From: Deltaproteobacteria bacterium
GTDB taxonomy: Bacteria; Desulfobacterota; Dissulfuribacteria; Dissulfuribacterales; QOAL01
Assembly (NCBI GenBank): GCA_026985565.1
Contig: JALSQG010000078.1
Location: 1 to 43,727, forward strand
Length of the DNA: 43,727 nt
Reading direction: 5' to 3'
This document shows positions 19,257 to 29,657 of this stretch, in pieces. The notes under the pieces are model-generated. The model had not been told where the DNA came from. It searched no databases and worked only from the letters and a program-made list of their open reading frames with translations. The position numbers and the translations under genes are program-made. Every line of letters starts with the position of its first letter. Position 1 is the stretch's first letter.

Positions 19257-20921
19257 GTGGATTCAAAGACCGATACCAGACTGTTTCTTTTAGTGACGGC
19301 AGGGCGTCTGCTGATTTTTGTTCTTTTGGTGATGGCAGGGGCCATATTCCCTGGTTCTTTTGTAGGTGAGGTCAGATTATCATATCTGTCTTGCCTGTTG
19401 GGATGTGCCTTTTTTCTCACCCTCATATGGATCTATTGGTTCCAGAAAAAAGGTCTTAGCGACCAACTCAAGGGCGCCCAAACGGTCACAGATGTGCTCC
19501 TTGCCACAATGGCCGTGTATCTGACAGGTGGAATATTAAGCCGTTTCAGCTTTCTCTATTCCATTGCCATAATAACATCCTGCCTTCTCGGGCCCAAAAG
19601 GGCTGGGACACGATCTGCCCTTTTAAGCACGCTTTTTTATGCCATTGTATGCATAGTGACGAGAAATCAAGCCCCTTCCCTTGAGGAAGCGGCCTTTACT
19701 TTTTTCCTCAACATGGCTGCCTTCAACACCATTGCCCTTCTTGCCCTGAGTCTTTCAAAGAGGCTTAGAAACGTGGAGGAAAAACTCAAAGACACCACAA
19801 AGGATATGCACCTTCTTGAAGAAATCCAGCGTCACCTTGCAAACAGCCTCAGATCCGGACTCATAACAGTCGATGTGAACGGGCGCATACTTTATTACAA
19901 CATAGCCGCCCACGAGATACTCGGCCAGGTGGTAACAAACTCTTATGGTAAGTATGTAAAGGACCTCATCCCTGGTTCGGAAAGACTCCTGTCTTCATGT
20001 CACGGACAAAGTGCAACAGGAGACAGAAGAGAACTCGGATTAATGGTGAATGACAAAAAGATGATACTTGGTATCTCCTGTTTCAAGATATTCGATCATA
20101 TGGGAGAGCTCTTGGGTCATGGACTCATATTTCAGGACATAACGGAGATCAAGGCCCAGGAAGAACGACTGAAGCTCATAGACCGACTTGCTGCCCTTGG
20201 GGAGATGGCAGCTGGCCTTGCCCATGAGATAAGAAACCCCCTTGCCTCAATTTCTGGTGCGGCAGAATATCTTGGCCAGAGCGGTCTTGTCATGCCGGAA
20301 GGTCAAAGGCTCCTTTCCATAATAGAGAGGGAAGCAGAACGTTTAAGCCAGCTGACAAACTCGTTTCTGCTCTACGGAAGGCCTGAGAGAAAAAGGTCAG
20401 AGACAGTAAATCTGAAGGATGAGTTTTCTGCTGCCCTGATACTTCTTAAGCAAAGAAAGAGGCTTTCACAGGCAGTAGTGGAAATGGATGTTCCAGACGA
20501 TCTGGAGATAACCGTAGACGGAGACATGTTGAGACAGGTTATATTAAACGTGCTTCTAAATGCCTTTCAGGCACTACCGGAAGAAAAAGGGCTTGTCAGA
20601 ATCGTCGCAACCTCTACAGATGACGAAGTGCAAATAGAGATAGAGGACAACGGCCTTGGCATATCACCTGAGACGCTAAAAAAGATATTCAATCCCTTCT
20701 TTACTACAAAACCAGAGGGTACGGGCCTTGGCCTTTCAATAGTTCACAGGATAGTGACAGAGCTTGGTGGAAACATACAGGTAAATTCGGAGCCATATAC
20801 AGGCACAAGATTCACCATTACCCTGCCGCTACGAAAAGAGAAGGAGACTCCCCCTGAGAAAGAGATCCTTGCCTACGAGGCTGCCAGTAGTTTGAGCGCG
20901 CGGAATCTGTCCATGTCGTAA
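19257..20921 (+). CDS. PilS-like sensor histidine kinase
   Basis: Multiple N-terminal TM helices, PAS, H-box AAGLAHEIRNPLASISGAAEYL, HATPase GTGLGLSIVHRIV; directly downstream of the PilR-like gene. Confidence 0.88.
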   Translation: MDSKTDTRLFLLVTAGRLLIFVLLVMAGAIFPGSFVGEVRLSYLSCLLGCAFFLTLIWIYWFQKKGLSDQLKGAQTVTDVLLATMAVYLTGGILSRFSFLYSIAIITSCLLGPKRAGTRSALLSTLFYAIVCIVTRNQAPSLEEAAFTFFLNMAAFNTIALLALSLSKRLRNVEEKLKDTTKDMHLLEEIQRHLANSLRSGLITVDVNGRILYYNIAAHEILGQVVTNSYGKYVKDLIPGSERLLSSCHGQSATGDRRELGLMVNDKKMILGISCFKIFDHMGELLGHGLIFQDITEIKAQEERLKLIDRLAALGEMAAGLAHEIRNPLASISGAAEYLGQSGLVMPEGQRLLSIIEREAERLSQLTNSFLLYGRPERKRSETVNLKDEFSAALILLKQRKRLSQAVVEMDVPDDLEITVDGDMLRQVILNVLLNAFQALPEEKGLVRIVATSTDDEVQIEIEDNGLGISPETLKKIFNPFFTTKPEGTGLGLSIVHRIVTELGGNIQVNSEPYTGTRFTITLPLRKEKETPPEKEILAYEAASSLSARNLSMS

Positions 20922-22141
20922 TTGGTAAAAAGCCTAAAAAAGATTGTGTTATTGGTTAAAAGTGGATCCATTGAACGTGAAACCACCCCCTGGTCTTCCA
21001 GTCTGTCCCATTCCAAAGTACCTGGAATTGGGGAGAACTCGGCAAGATACGGTCTAACCCCAAGAGCCTTTACATATCTTATGGACTCTTCCACTTCGTC
21101 AAGGTCCTGACCCGGCAACCCCACAAGCAGATATACGCCAATGGCAGAGGGTTTCATGCCAGCCTTAAGAAGATGACTGATTGCCCTTTCAAGATCTACG
21201 CTGCTGACCTTGCCGCCTGTCTCTTTCTGCCTGTTGGCATTCACTGTCTCAAGGCTAAGCCGAACACTTTTAAAGCCTGCCTCCACAAGCCTTTTAGCAA
21301 CCTGTTCATTTATCAAACGTGCATGAAGGCCATTTGGGGTGTGAAAGGAGAAACGAATCTGTCTCCTTTCGAGTTCATCCAAGATAGGCCCTAATCTCTG
21401 GTTAAAATCCACCAAAAGCGCATCGTCGTAAAAGGCAACCTGTCTCACTCCAATCCTTTTTAGATGCATCAGTTCCCTGATAACCTCATCCACTGGCCTT
21501 TGACTGAAGCGGGGAGCCAATATTCGGGAAGCACAGTAAGTACAACGAAACGGGCAGCCTATGGCGGTTCTGACTGCACAGTAGTCTACCCCATCCCAAA
21601 TCGGCAACTTGTACCACGCCCTTTTGTCCTTTTGCAGACCTGACAGGCCGAGAAAATTACAGATCTTTTCCTTGTTGACCTCAAGGGATCCCTTACATAC
21701 AAGATCAACTTGGAGGTTGCTCCGAGCATGTTCTGTCCAAAGCGTGGCATAAATCCCGCCAAGGATTATGGGAACATTTCCAATCTCCTTTCTGATTTCC
21801 TTAACTACCCAGCTTATACCAGGATACCAGTATGACATGACAGATGTGATAAAGACCGCATCAAACCTGCCAGATTGGTGTAACCTTCTTCTGAACTCTG
21901 ACCTTTCTATTCCGTATCTGGCAAAGCTTCTTTTGATAGGTAGCTTTGTTGATATTGGCAAAGATACCTGTTCCCTTCTGAACCTTCCGGGGGCCTTAAA
22001 AGGGGAAAGACAGTCCAGCAGAATAACCTGTTCCCCAAGGGAGTCGAGCCACTCTGCCACTGCATAAAGGCCAAGGGGCCTTACCCAGAAATTGAATGCT
22101 GCAAAATCTGCTATCCAGGGATTTACAAGAAGAAGACGCAC
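20873..22141 (-). CDS. B12-binding-domain radical SAM protein
   Basis: CX3CX2C (CPFRCTYC) after an N-terminal Rossmann-like B12-type region. Confidence 0.85.
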   Translation of the reverse strand: MRLLLVNPWIADFAAFNFWVRPLGLYAVAEWLDSLGEQVILLDCLSPFKAPGRFRREQVSLPISTKLPIKRSFARYGIERSEFRRRLHQSGRFDAVFITSVMSYWYPGISWVVKEIRKEIGNVPIILGGIYATLWTEHARSNLQVDLVCKGSLEVNKEKICNFLGLSGLQKDKRAWYKLPIWDGVDYCAVRTAIGCPFRCTYCASRILAPRFSQRPVDEVIRELMHLKRIGVRQVAFYDDALLVDFNQRLGPILDELERRQIRFSFHTPNGLHARLINEQVAKRLVEAGFKSVRLSLETVNANRQKETGGKVSSVDLERAISHLLKAGMKPSAIGVYLLVGLPGQDLDEVEESIRYVKALGVRPYLAEFSPIPGTLEWDRLEDQGVVSRSMDPLLTNNTIFFRLFTNYDMDRFRALKLLAAS

Positions 22142-22147
22142 ACCTTT

Positions 22148-23077
22148 TTAGTAACCAGAACGTCTGTCTATGAAGTAGTTGCTACCCTCAAGGGCCTTTA
22201 CCTTTTTCTTCAGCTTTGCTGCAGTTGCTGCCACCTGACCATAATGGGAATATTTCCCTGGCTCGCACGGAACAACCGCTATGGAAAGGGATGTGAGGGG
22301 AAACCTTCTTTCGTTTCCCTGCCTGTCTGTTGAGGTGAAATAGCCAGCTTCGATGTCGTCTTCATCAAGAAAAAGAGGAATAAGGGCATTAAAATTATTT
22401 ATCACATCCTGACAAACCGGTTCTGCCTCATTGTTAGGGACATGGAATACGAAATCGTCCCCGCCAACGTGTCCAACAAACCCGTTGCTACCACAGTGCT
22501 CTTGTACGACGTTTACCAATATGCGCCCAACCATCCTTATGACCTCATCCCCTCGGGAGAAGCCATACTTGTCATTGTAAGGCTTGAAGTTGTCTATGTC
22601 CACGTAACACACAGCATGATCTGCCTGCTCATCCAGCATGTTCTGAATGCTTTTTAAAATGGAAGAGTTGCCAGGAAGCTTGGTAAGGGGGTTGTTGTCT
22701 GCCACCCTGTGGGCACGTGCAAGAGAAAGTTCTATCCGTGTAAGAAGCTCCTCTATGGTTGCCTGGCTTGAAATCACATCGTCCACTGAATAGGCATCCC
22801 AGTCAAGCCCGGTAGCAATATCCCTTTCAGAGACAACAAGAATAATGGGCATGAGGGCAAGCTGGAGATTGTTCTTGAGGGCTGCAATCACCTCTCTGTC
22901 AAGATTACGCTCAAGACCCTTTTCGATTATCAACAGATCAGGCGGGTCAGACAAGATGGTCTCAAGGGCACGAGCTACATCCTGCTTATAGCTCACAAGG
23001 TGTCCCTTTGCCTCGAGACAAAGCCTTTCATCCTGTCTATTGAAGGTGTTGGATGTTACAAGGGCAAGTCTTGCCAT
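22148..23077 (-). CDS. Diguanylate cyclase-type protein (GGDDF) with degenerate receiver domain
   Basis: GHVGGDDFVFHV; N-terminal receiver-like fold. Confidence 0.85.
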   Translation of the reverse strand: MARLALVTSNTFNRQDERLCLEAKGHLVSYKQDVARALETILSDPPDLLIIEKGLERNLDREVIAALKNNLQLALMPIILVVSERDIATGLDWDAYSVDDVISSQATIEELLTRIELSLARAHRVADNNPLTKLPGNSSILKSIQNMLDEQADHAVCYVDIDNFKPYNDKYGFSRGDEVIRMVGRILVNVVQEHCGSNGFVGHVGGDDFVFHVPNNEAEPVCQDVINNFNALIPLFLDEDDIEAGYFTSTDRQGNERRFPLTSLSIAVVPCEPGKYSHYGQVAATAAKLKKKVKALEGSNYFIDRRSGY

Positions 23078-23083
23078 TATCTG

Positions 23084-23929
23084 TCAACCATCAAGCTTGA
23101 TTTCCAAGGTAAAGTCCTGAAGCTCCATGAGCTTTTCATCAAGCTCGGCAATAACCTCTTTCATCTGGCTCTTTGTTAGCTTTATTCGCTCCCAGGCGGC
23201 GTGATCAAGGGCCGGCACCCAAGGATCCCCACCACTTCCAAAGCCCAAGGCCCTAATGAGTATATCGGAAAAGTGAACAATTGCTGCAATCTCCTTAAAG
23301 TCCGGGGCCTGCTCTGGTTTATGATGATATTCTATGGGAAATACCAACCTTTCTGGCAGGTTCCACTGCCTGGCAAGGATACCTCCTATCTCGCCATGTC
23401 CAAAGCCTATGCGTTCCTTTTCCACCTGACGCATGTAGAGGCCCTTTTCCTCCGCCTCCTCTACTATTGCCTCATACTCGTCAGGAAGTTCGGACCTTAT
23501 CACTATCTTTCCAAGGTCATGGATAAGGCCTGCTGTGGAAACCTCTTCCGGATTTTTTATCTGGCGCAGTTTGGCAATGATGCCACAGGCAGTGGCACAG
23601 CCAAGGGAGTGCTCAAAAAGCCCAACATCTGAGGCCTGCATTACCTCGAAAATCGAAGAGGTGACAATGAGGGTCTTTATGACATTGAAACCAAGAAGAA
23701 CTATGGCATTTGAGACAGTGCTTATCCTTTGAGGGAAACCAAAGAAGGAAGAGTTCACCATCTTAAGGAGCTTGCTCGTAAGCACCTGGTCTTTCTCTAT
23801 GACCTTACCAAGTTTTACAGCGGTGATCTCCTCATCCGCCACCATCTCGTTTAATTTTGACACTATTGGCGGAAGAGTTGGCAGGGACTGGATGTCATTT
23901 AGCCTTTTTCTTATCTCTGCCTTGTCCAT
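23084..23929 (-). CDS. HDOD domain protein
   Basis: LPTLPPIVSKLNEMV, KLLKMVNSSFFGFPQRISTVSNAIVLLGFNVIKTLIV, GLIHDLGKIV. Confidence 0.9.
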   Translation of the reverse strand: MDKAEIRKRLNDIQSLPTLPPIVSKLNEMVADEEITAVKLGKVIEKDQVLTSKLLKMVNSSFFGFPQRISTVSNAIVLLGFNVIKTLIVTSSIFEVMQASDVGLFEHSLGCATACGIIAKLRQIKNPEEVSTAGLIHDLGKIVIRSELPDEYEAIVEEAEEKGLYMRQVEKERIGFGHGEIGGILARQWNLPERLVFPIEYHHKPEQAPDFKEIAAIVHFSDILIRALGFGSGGDPWVPALDHAAWERIKLTKSQMKEVIAELDEKLMELQDFTLEIKLDG

Positions 23930-24273
23930 TACTTGGCTTCCTTCTTGAGCTTTTCCAGAAACTCTGCACCCTTTTCTTCAACTACCCAATATTCGCCAAT
24001 AAGATGCTTGAGTGCCCGCAGAACCGGGTCAGATGAGACCTTGGAAAAACGGTTGTCAAGCTCCTTCAACCTTTCAGCAAGGGACTTTTCTCCTGGCATC
24101 CGTACCGGGTGACCCTGAACACTCAGGACTAAGACCCCCTGGTGCCGCAGCCTGACAATGAGCTCTTCACTGAGTTTAGTGCCAGCTCCGCAAAGGATCT
24201 GCCCCTCAGGGGTAACTGCATCCTTTGCAAGCACCATATCTGCCTTTGCAAGTTTTATGGGTATCCTTTGCAT
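23929..24273 (-). CDS. Small protein resembling the N-terminal module of HD-type signalling proteins
   Basis: MVLAKDAVTPEGQILCGAGTKLSEELIVRLRHQGVLVLSV; start/stop overlap (TAATG) with the HDOD gene. Confidence 0.65.
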   Translation of the reverse strand: MQRIPIKLAKADMVLAKDAVTPEGQILCGAGTKLSEELIVRLRHQGVLVLSVQGHPVRMPGEKSLAERLKELDNRFSKVSSDPVLRALKHLIGEYWVVEEKGAEFLEKLKKEAK

Positions 24274-24283
24274 ACGAGGTTTC

Positions 24284-25747
24284 CTATGTAAGATCCGGCC
24301 ACCTGTTGTTTAGCCCAAGACCCTTTTCAAGATTACTTGCTGCTGTAAACAGAATTTCTTCTTGCAAATGGCCTGCCATAAGTTGAAGGCCTATAGGAAG
24401 GCCATTTTGGTCAAATCCACACGGCAGGGACAGGCCTGGAATACCTGCAAGATTTACAGGTATGGTGAAGATGTCTGAAAGATACATCTTTAACGGGTCA
24501 TTTACCTTCTCGCCAATCTTGAAGGCAGTGGTCGGGGCTACAGGTGCTGCAATAACGTCACACTCCTTGAACGCCTTTTTGAAATCATCAACAATGAGGG
24601 TGCGTACCTGGGAGGCCTTCTTGTAAAAGGCGTCGTAGTAACCGGCAGACAGGCAGTATGTGCCAAGCATGATCCTCCTTTTAACCTCTGGACCAAACCC
24701 TTGGGCCCTTGTCTCTTTATACATATCCATGAGATTTGAATAATCCTTGGCCCTGAAGCCATACTTCACCCCGTCATAACGGGAAAGATTGGAGGAGGCC
24801 TCTGCAGTGGCGATTATGTAATAGGTTGCAATGGCATATTCCGTATGGGGAAGCGAGATGTCCACAAGTTCTGCACCCATATCCTGCATGACCCTGAGGG
24901 CTTGTCTGATACTGCCTACAACTTCCTCCTGTACCCCATCGATGAAGTATTCCTTCGGTATTCCTACCCTTAGCCCCTCCATTGCCTGCCTGCATGCCTT
25001 GGCAAAAGGGGGAACAGGCCTTGGAAGACTTGTGGAATCCCGGCTATCATGACCAGCCACTGCCTCAAGAAGAAGGGCAGCATCCTCCACGCTTCGTGTA
25101 AGTGGGCCGATCTGATCAAGGGAAGATGCAAAGGCGACAAGCCCATATCTTGACACCAGCCCATAAGTCGGTTTAAGGCCCACAACGCCACAGTGAGATG
25201 CAGGCTGTCTGATTGAGCCACCGGTATCGGAGCCAAGGGATGCAACACACATCCTGGCTGCAACCGCTGCGGCAGAGCCACCACTTGAGCCTCCTGGTAT
25301 TCTGTCAAGGTCCCACGGATTTCTTGTTTCAAAAAAGGCAGAGTTTTCTGTGGAAGAACCCATGGCGAATTCATCCATGTTCAGCTTTCCAAGCATCACT
25401 GCCCCCTGTTCTGCCAATCTTTCCATTACAGTGGCGTTAAAAGGAGGCCTGAAATCCTTTAGCATCCTGGATGAACAGGTTGTGGGAATCCCTTTTGTGC
25501 AAATCACATCCTTTATGCCCAATGGAATACCTGTAAGGGGGCCTGCCTTTCCCTTTTTTATCATCTCGTCTGCTGCTTTGGCCTGGGAAAGGGCCACCTC
25601 TTCAGTCACTGTAACATAGGCCCTCACCTTCTTATCCACAGCCTCGATCCTGTCAAGATACTGTGTGGTAAGCTCCTGGGCGCTTACCTTTCCTTCGTCC
25701 ATGGCATTTCTCAGCTCGGAAATACCCATATCCAAGACATCTTTCAT
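24284..25747 (-). CDS. gatA: Asp-tRNA(Asn)/Glu-tRNA(Gln) amidotransferase subunit A
   Basis: Amidase signature [53 protein letters not shown]. Confidence 0.96.
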   Translation of the reverse strand: MKDVLDMGISELRNAMDEGKVSAQELTTQYLDRIEAVDKKVRAYVTVTEEVALSQAKAADEMIKKGKAGPLTGIPLGIKDVICTKGIPTTCSSRMLKDFRPPFNATVMERLAEQGAVMLGKLNMDEFAMGSSTENSAFFETRNPWDLDRIPGGSSGGSAAAVAARMCVASLGSDTGGSIRQPASHCGVVGLKPTYGLVSRYGLVAFASSLDQIGPLTRSVEDAALLLEAVAGHDSRDSTSLPRPVPPFAKACRQAMEGLRVGIPKEYFIDGVQEEVVGSIRQALRVMQDMGAELVDISLPHTEYAIATYYIIATAEASSNLSRYDGVKYGFRAKDYSNLMDMYKETRAQGFGPEVKRRIMLGTYCLSAGYYDAFYKKASQVRTLIVDDFKKAFKECDVIAAPVAPTTAFKIGEKVNDPLKMYLSDIFTIPVNLAGIPGLSLPCGFDQNGLPIGLQLMAGHLQEEILFTAASNLEKGLGLNNRWPDLT

Positions 25748-25787
25748 GCGCGTTCTCCCGAAACAGCAGGACCTGACAAAGGCCCGT

Positions 25788-26075
25788 TTAGATTATCCTT
25801 GGCACTACAAAGGCACCTTCTTCGCTTTCAGGGGCATTTGCGGTAACTTCCTCTATTGGAAGAGACGGCTTGACCACGTCTTCCCTGAAGCAGTTAACGA
25901 TTTCAATGGCCCTGTAAGTAGGCTCCACGCCTTCGGTATCAAGAGACTCAAGTTTGCCAACAAACCTCAAAATGGCATCGAGCTGATTGGTAAACTCTTC
26001 AAGTTCATCCTTGGAAAAGCGCAGCCTTGCAAGCTGTGCAACATGTTCCACTTCCTCAACTGTTATATGTGCCAT
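25788..26075 (-). CDS. gatC: Asp/Glu-tRNA amidotransferase subunit C
   Basis: [45 protein letters not shown]; 40 bp upstream of gatA. Confidence 0.94.
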   Translation of the reverse strand: MAHITVEEVEHVAQLARLRFSKDELEEFTNQLDAILRFVGKLESLDTEGVEPTYRAIEIVNCFREDVVKPSLPIEEVTANAPESEEGAFVVPRII

Positions 26076-26128
26076 CTTTTGCTCCTGACAAATTCGTAAC
26101 AGAAGTCACTGTGTTATGGTTACATAAA

Positions 26129-26134
26129 ATTATA
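26129..26134 (-). promoter_or_regulatory. Candidate -10 element TATAAT upstream of gatC
   Basis: Perfect TATAAT on the minus strand 54 nt before the gatC start; no clear -35. Confidence 0.4.
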
Positions 26135-26173
26135 CCGTATGAACAGACAAAAAAAGTGCCTTTTACAAAAAAA

Positions 26174-27907
26174 TCAAAAGAGACTCTTCTGCTTCTTTTT
26201 AAGAGATGGTTTTTTCCTGTTGGCCTTCTGCTGATCTTTGTGCAGGTAGTCGTTTATCTTGGTCAAAAAGGCCGATGGCCCTGTCTCTACCCTCCTCCCA
26301 TATATTTTTCTCCTTTTGGAACTTGTAAGGAACAGGTGCTCAGCACTCCTTGTTAGGCCCACATAAAAAAGGCGCCTTTCTTCATCAAGGTCACTATCCT
26401 TCCAGGGTAATACGTCCTGGTCCAGGCCACAAAGAAACACGATGGGAAACTCAAGCCCCTTTGATGCGTGAAGGGTCATGAGGGTGACGGCCTCCACAGA
26501 AAAGTCAAGCTCATCTTGCTCTTCCTTAAAAATTAAAGACAAAGGCGCCTTAGAGCGTAAAAGCCCAATGATTTCTCTAAGTTTTTGCTTTTCCTGGTCC
26601 CCAACAGAAATATTTAGCCTTGCCTCAAGCTGCTTTAAGAATTCGTCTTGAAGACTTCCCTGTTCAATTGCCTCTTTGAGCTGATTTATAAGAAATACTG
26701 CCTCTTTTTTCTTGATCCCAAGCATCTTGATATGAAAATCTTCTGTACGCCCTTCAAGGAGTGCGGCAAGGTGCCTGATTGCAAAGAAGAGCCTGCTAAC
26801 CTTTCGCCTTTGTCTAAAGGGCGTGTGAAAGGGTATGCCTTGACGCAAAAGGGCAGATACAAGCGGCTCTGACATGAAACGTGCCCTGTACAAGATACAA
26901 ACATCAGAAAGGCTCCTTTGTGCATCAGCGGCACCAGTTGCCGCGTTTAGACTTTCAAAGCTTGTACCCCCTACAAGCCTGTCTATCTGGCCTGCTATCC
27001 ATGCTGCCTCCCTTTCCTCGTTTTCAAAGCACTTGTAAACTATACCTTCACCCGTCCCTTTTTGTGAAACAAGGCCACTGTCTTCTCCAATGAAAGAAGA
27101 GGCCGCATCGAGTATCCTTTGGGGGCACCTGTAGGCCTTAGATAGACGCACTGTCTCAACCGGCCCAAGCTCGTTCCTAAACCTTTCCATAAACCTTGGG
27201 CTTGCACCTCTAAATCCGTATATTGCCTGATTGGCATCTCCTATGGCAGTGATCAAGGAGGATCTTGCCAAAAGACGTACCAGATGAAACTGAAGCTGGC
27301 TCACATCCTGAAACTCATCCACAAGTACATAGCTCAAGTACCCTGAGCCGTTTTTCTCTACTATCTCAACCGCCCTTATGATGAGATCATCATAGTCCAT
27401 AACATCATACTCAGACAAAAGTGCATGGTATGACTCCCACAAGGCAAGAAGCTCTCCTTCAGCCTCGTCAATCTTTGGCTTATACTGCTGTTTCAACAAA
27501 AGAAGCCTGTCTTTAAGCCCTTTGTCCCTGCCCTTTATACCAGCTGCCTCCAAAGCCTCCCTCAATAGTTGCCGCTGCTCATCTTCTCCCATCACATAGG
27601 GGCGTTTTTTTGTGCTGTTTAATACCAGGGAATAGGCCCAGGAGTGAAACGTGCCCACAAAGGGCAGCCTGTCTAAACCCAAACGAGAAAGGCGCTCTTT
27701 TATCTCACTTGCTGCCTTGTTGGTAAAGGTAACGGCCAGTATCCCTTCAGGCCTTGTGCCCTCATTTAGAAGATGAAAGATCCTTGAGACAAGCACCCTT
27801 GTCTTTCCCGTGCCAGGCCCGGCAATCACAAGCAGATGTGTGCCCTGGGAGCAGACCGCTGCGCGCTGTTCATCATTTAGGGTGGCTAAGAGATCCTGAT
27901 TATTCAA
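26174..27907 (-). CDS. UvrD/Rep/PcrA-family ATP-dependent helicase
   Basis: VIAGPGTGKTRVLVSRI, VLVDEFQDVSQLQ, VTLMTLHASKGLEF; TTG start at 27907 preferred over the 27997 extension that overlaps the upstream CDS. Confidence 0.92.
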   Translation of the reverse strand: MNNQDLLATLNDEQRAAVCSQGTHLLVIAGPGTGKTRVLVSRIFHLLNEGTRPEGILAVTFTNKAASEIKERLSRLGLDRLPFVGTFHSWAYSLVLNSTKKRPYVMGEDEQRQLLREALEAAGIKGRDKGLKDRLLLLKQQYKPKIDEAEGELLALWESYHALLSEYDVMDYDDLIIRAVEIVEKNGSGYLSYVLVDEFQDVSQLQFHLVRLLARSSLITAIGDANQAIYGFRGASPRFMERFRNELGPVETVRLSKAYRCPQRILDAASSFIGEDSGLVSQKGTGEGIVYKCFENEEREAAWIAGQIDRLVGGTSFESLNAATGAADAQRSLSDVCILYRARFMSEPLVSALLRQGIPFHTPFRQRRKVSRLFFAIRHLAALLEGRTEDFHIKMLGIKKKEAVFLINQLKEAIEQGSLQDEFLKQLEARLNISVGDQEKQKLREIIGLLRSKAPLSLIFKEEQDELDFSVEAVTLMTLHASKGLEFPIVFLCGLDQDVLPWKDSDLDEERRLFYVGLTRSAEHLFLTSSKRRKIYGRRVETGPSAFLTKINDYLHKDQQKANRKKPSLKKKQKSLF

Positions 27908-27908
27908 A

Positions 27909-29657
27909 TTATCTTTTTGTCGGTTTCTTTTCCAGTATTTGGAGATTGAACAGGTGTCTCTTGATCTTTTTGGTAGAGGTCTTTGGAAGTTCCTCATTTA
28001 TTACATGAAAGGACTTTATCCGCTTGTAGGAACCAAGTTGTCTGTTTACCTTCCTCACCTCCTGATCCATTAGGCCAAAAAGGCCCTCTTCACTCAAGTC
28101 CTCCTGGCCCTTTAACTGGGCTATGATTTCAAAATCAGGCACTATGACTGCACAAACCTCCTCACCGCCACTTGATACCTGTTTGCCATAAACCATGGAC
28201 TCAAGAATAATGGGGCTCTTGTTTAAAAGGGCCTCTATCTCCTCTGGATAAACATTTTTGCCAGCAGAGGTCACGATAAGATTCTTCGCCCTTCCGCATA
28301 TGTGCACATAACCATCTTTGTCAACAAAGCCCAGATCTCCAGTGTAAAGCCATCCCTCCTCATCAAGGACCTGGCGAGTTGCCTTTTCATCGTTTAGATA
28401 GCCCTTCATAATCATTGGTCCTTTGAAGGCAAGCTCCCCCACACCCTGGGAATCAGGCTCTGAGACCTTGACCTTTACCCCTGGAAGTGGCGGGCCAACA
28501 CTTTCATTCTTGGGCCGATCCAATGGATTCAGGGTCAAAACCGGGCTTGATTCAGTGAGCCCATACCCCTGTATCATGTCTATACCAAGCCTTCTGAAAA
28601 AAAGAGGAACATAAGGGGGAAGGGCTGCGCCCCCCGAGACGAAATAGCGTATGGTGTCAAGGCCTGCCTTTTTCCTGAGAGAGCGAAAAAGGGCCTTTCC
28701 AAGACCGGGATTCCCTGCCCGTTCTGCCGCAAGCACAAGATTCCAAAGGGTCTTGAATACAAGCCGTCTGTGAACAGGTGCCTTTTCTATGGCCCTTTGT
28801 ATCCCTTCCATCATCTTCTGAAAAAGAAGCGGCACCCCGAGCATGACCGTCCCTCTGCAGAAGCGAAGATCTTCCATGATGTAACGGGAACGAAGGCTTC
28901 TTGCATATGTCACATGGCAACCGCAGTAAAGGGGCAATAAAAAGCCGGCAGTGCATTCGAAGGTATGGTGCATGGGAAGCACAGACAAGAAGCGTTCCCG
29001 GCATATATCAACTGCCATCTCACAGGCAATGCAGTCGGACATGATATTCCAGTGAGTGAGCACAACCCCCTTTGGAACCCCTGTGGTTCCAGAGGTAAAT
29101 ATTATTGCAGCGATGTCATCTTTTACTACCGATGGAAGATCCCTGTCTGTTGAGTTTTTGGACAGGGCCATCACCTCTTCCATGGACATGATCCCCTTGC
29201 CCCAATTTCCTTCCTGCCAGTCCATGCACACAATGTGCCTTGGCAGGGGAAAACCCTTTGGCAGCTCTTCAAGAACTTCCAGGTACCTTGGGGCCACGAA
29301 TGCGGCCTTTACCTTTGCCTTTGCTATGAGCTGTTGTTTCTCGTTTTCACTTAGAAGGGAATCTATGGGGACGTTTATGCAGCCGGTAAAAGCTGCTGCA
29401 AGGTAGGTCTTTGCCCACTCAGGGGAGTTATTCCCAAGGATGGCGATCCTGTCGCCTTTTTTGAGCCCAAGGGAAAGCAGGCCTCCTGCCAGGGCGAGGA
29501 CATCTTCAAGAAGCTCCCTGTAGGTTATGGTCCTGTCTCGGTCTTTCTCTCTCGCAGTCAAGGCCGGCCTCTCTGGATAAAGAGCGGCCGACCGCTTTAA
29601 CATCTCTGGTATTGTGAGGGGTAAACCCTTCTTTTTGGCTTCTTCTAAAAGCTCCAT
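27909..29657 (-). CDS. AMP-dependent acyl-CoA/acyl-ACP synthetase (FadD-like)
   Basis: AMP-binding motif IIFTSGTTGVPKGVVLTHWN, GYGLTESSPVLTLNP, YTGDLGFVDKDGYVHICGR. Confidence 0.93.
   Translation of the reverse strand: MELLEEAKKKGLPLTIPEMLKRSAALYPERPALTAREKDRDRTITYRELLEDVLALAGGLLSLGLKKGDRIAILGNNSPEWAKTYLAAAFTGCINVPIDSLLSENEKQQLIAKAKVKAAFVAPRYLEVLEELPKGFPLPRHIVCMDWQEGNWGKGIMSMEEVMALSKNSTDRDLPSVVKDDIAAIIFTSGTTGVPKGVVLTHWNIMSDCIACEMAVDICRERFLSVLPMHHTFECTAGFLLPLYCGCHVTYARSLRSRYIMEDLRFCRGTVMLGVPLLFQKMMEGIQRAIEKAPVHRRLVFKTLWNLVLAAERAGNPGLGKALFRSLRKKAGLDTIRYFVSGGAALPPYVPLFFRRLGIDMIQGYGLTESSPVLTLNPLDRPKNESVGPPLPGVKVKVSEPDSQGVGELAFKGPMIMKGYLNDEKATRQVLDEEGWLYTGDLGFVDKDGYVHICGRAKNLIVTSAGKNVYPEEIEALLNKSPIILESMVYGKQVSSGGEEVCAVIVPDFEIIAQLKGQEDLSEEGLFGLMDQEVRKVNRQLGSYKRIKSFHVINEELPKTSTKKIKRHLFNLQILEKKPTKR

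Noticed and set aside
27908-27997. N-terminal extension of the helicase ORF
   Set aside because: It overlaps the acyl synthetase CDS; helicase homology begins right after the TTG at 27907.
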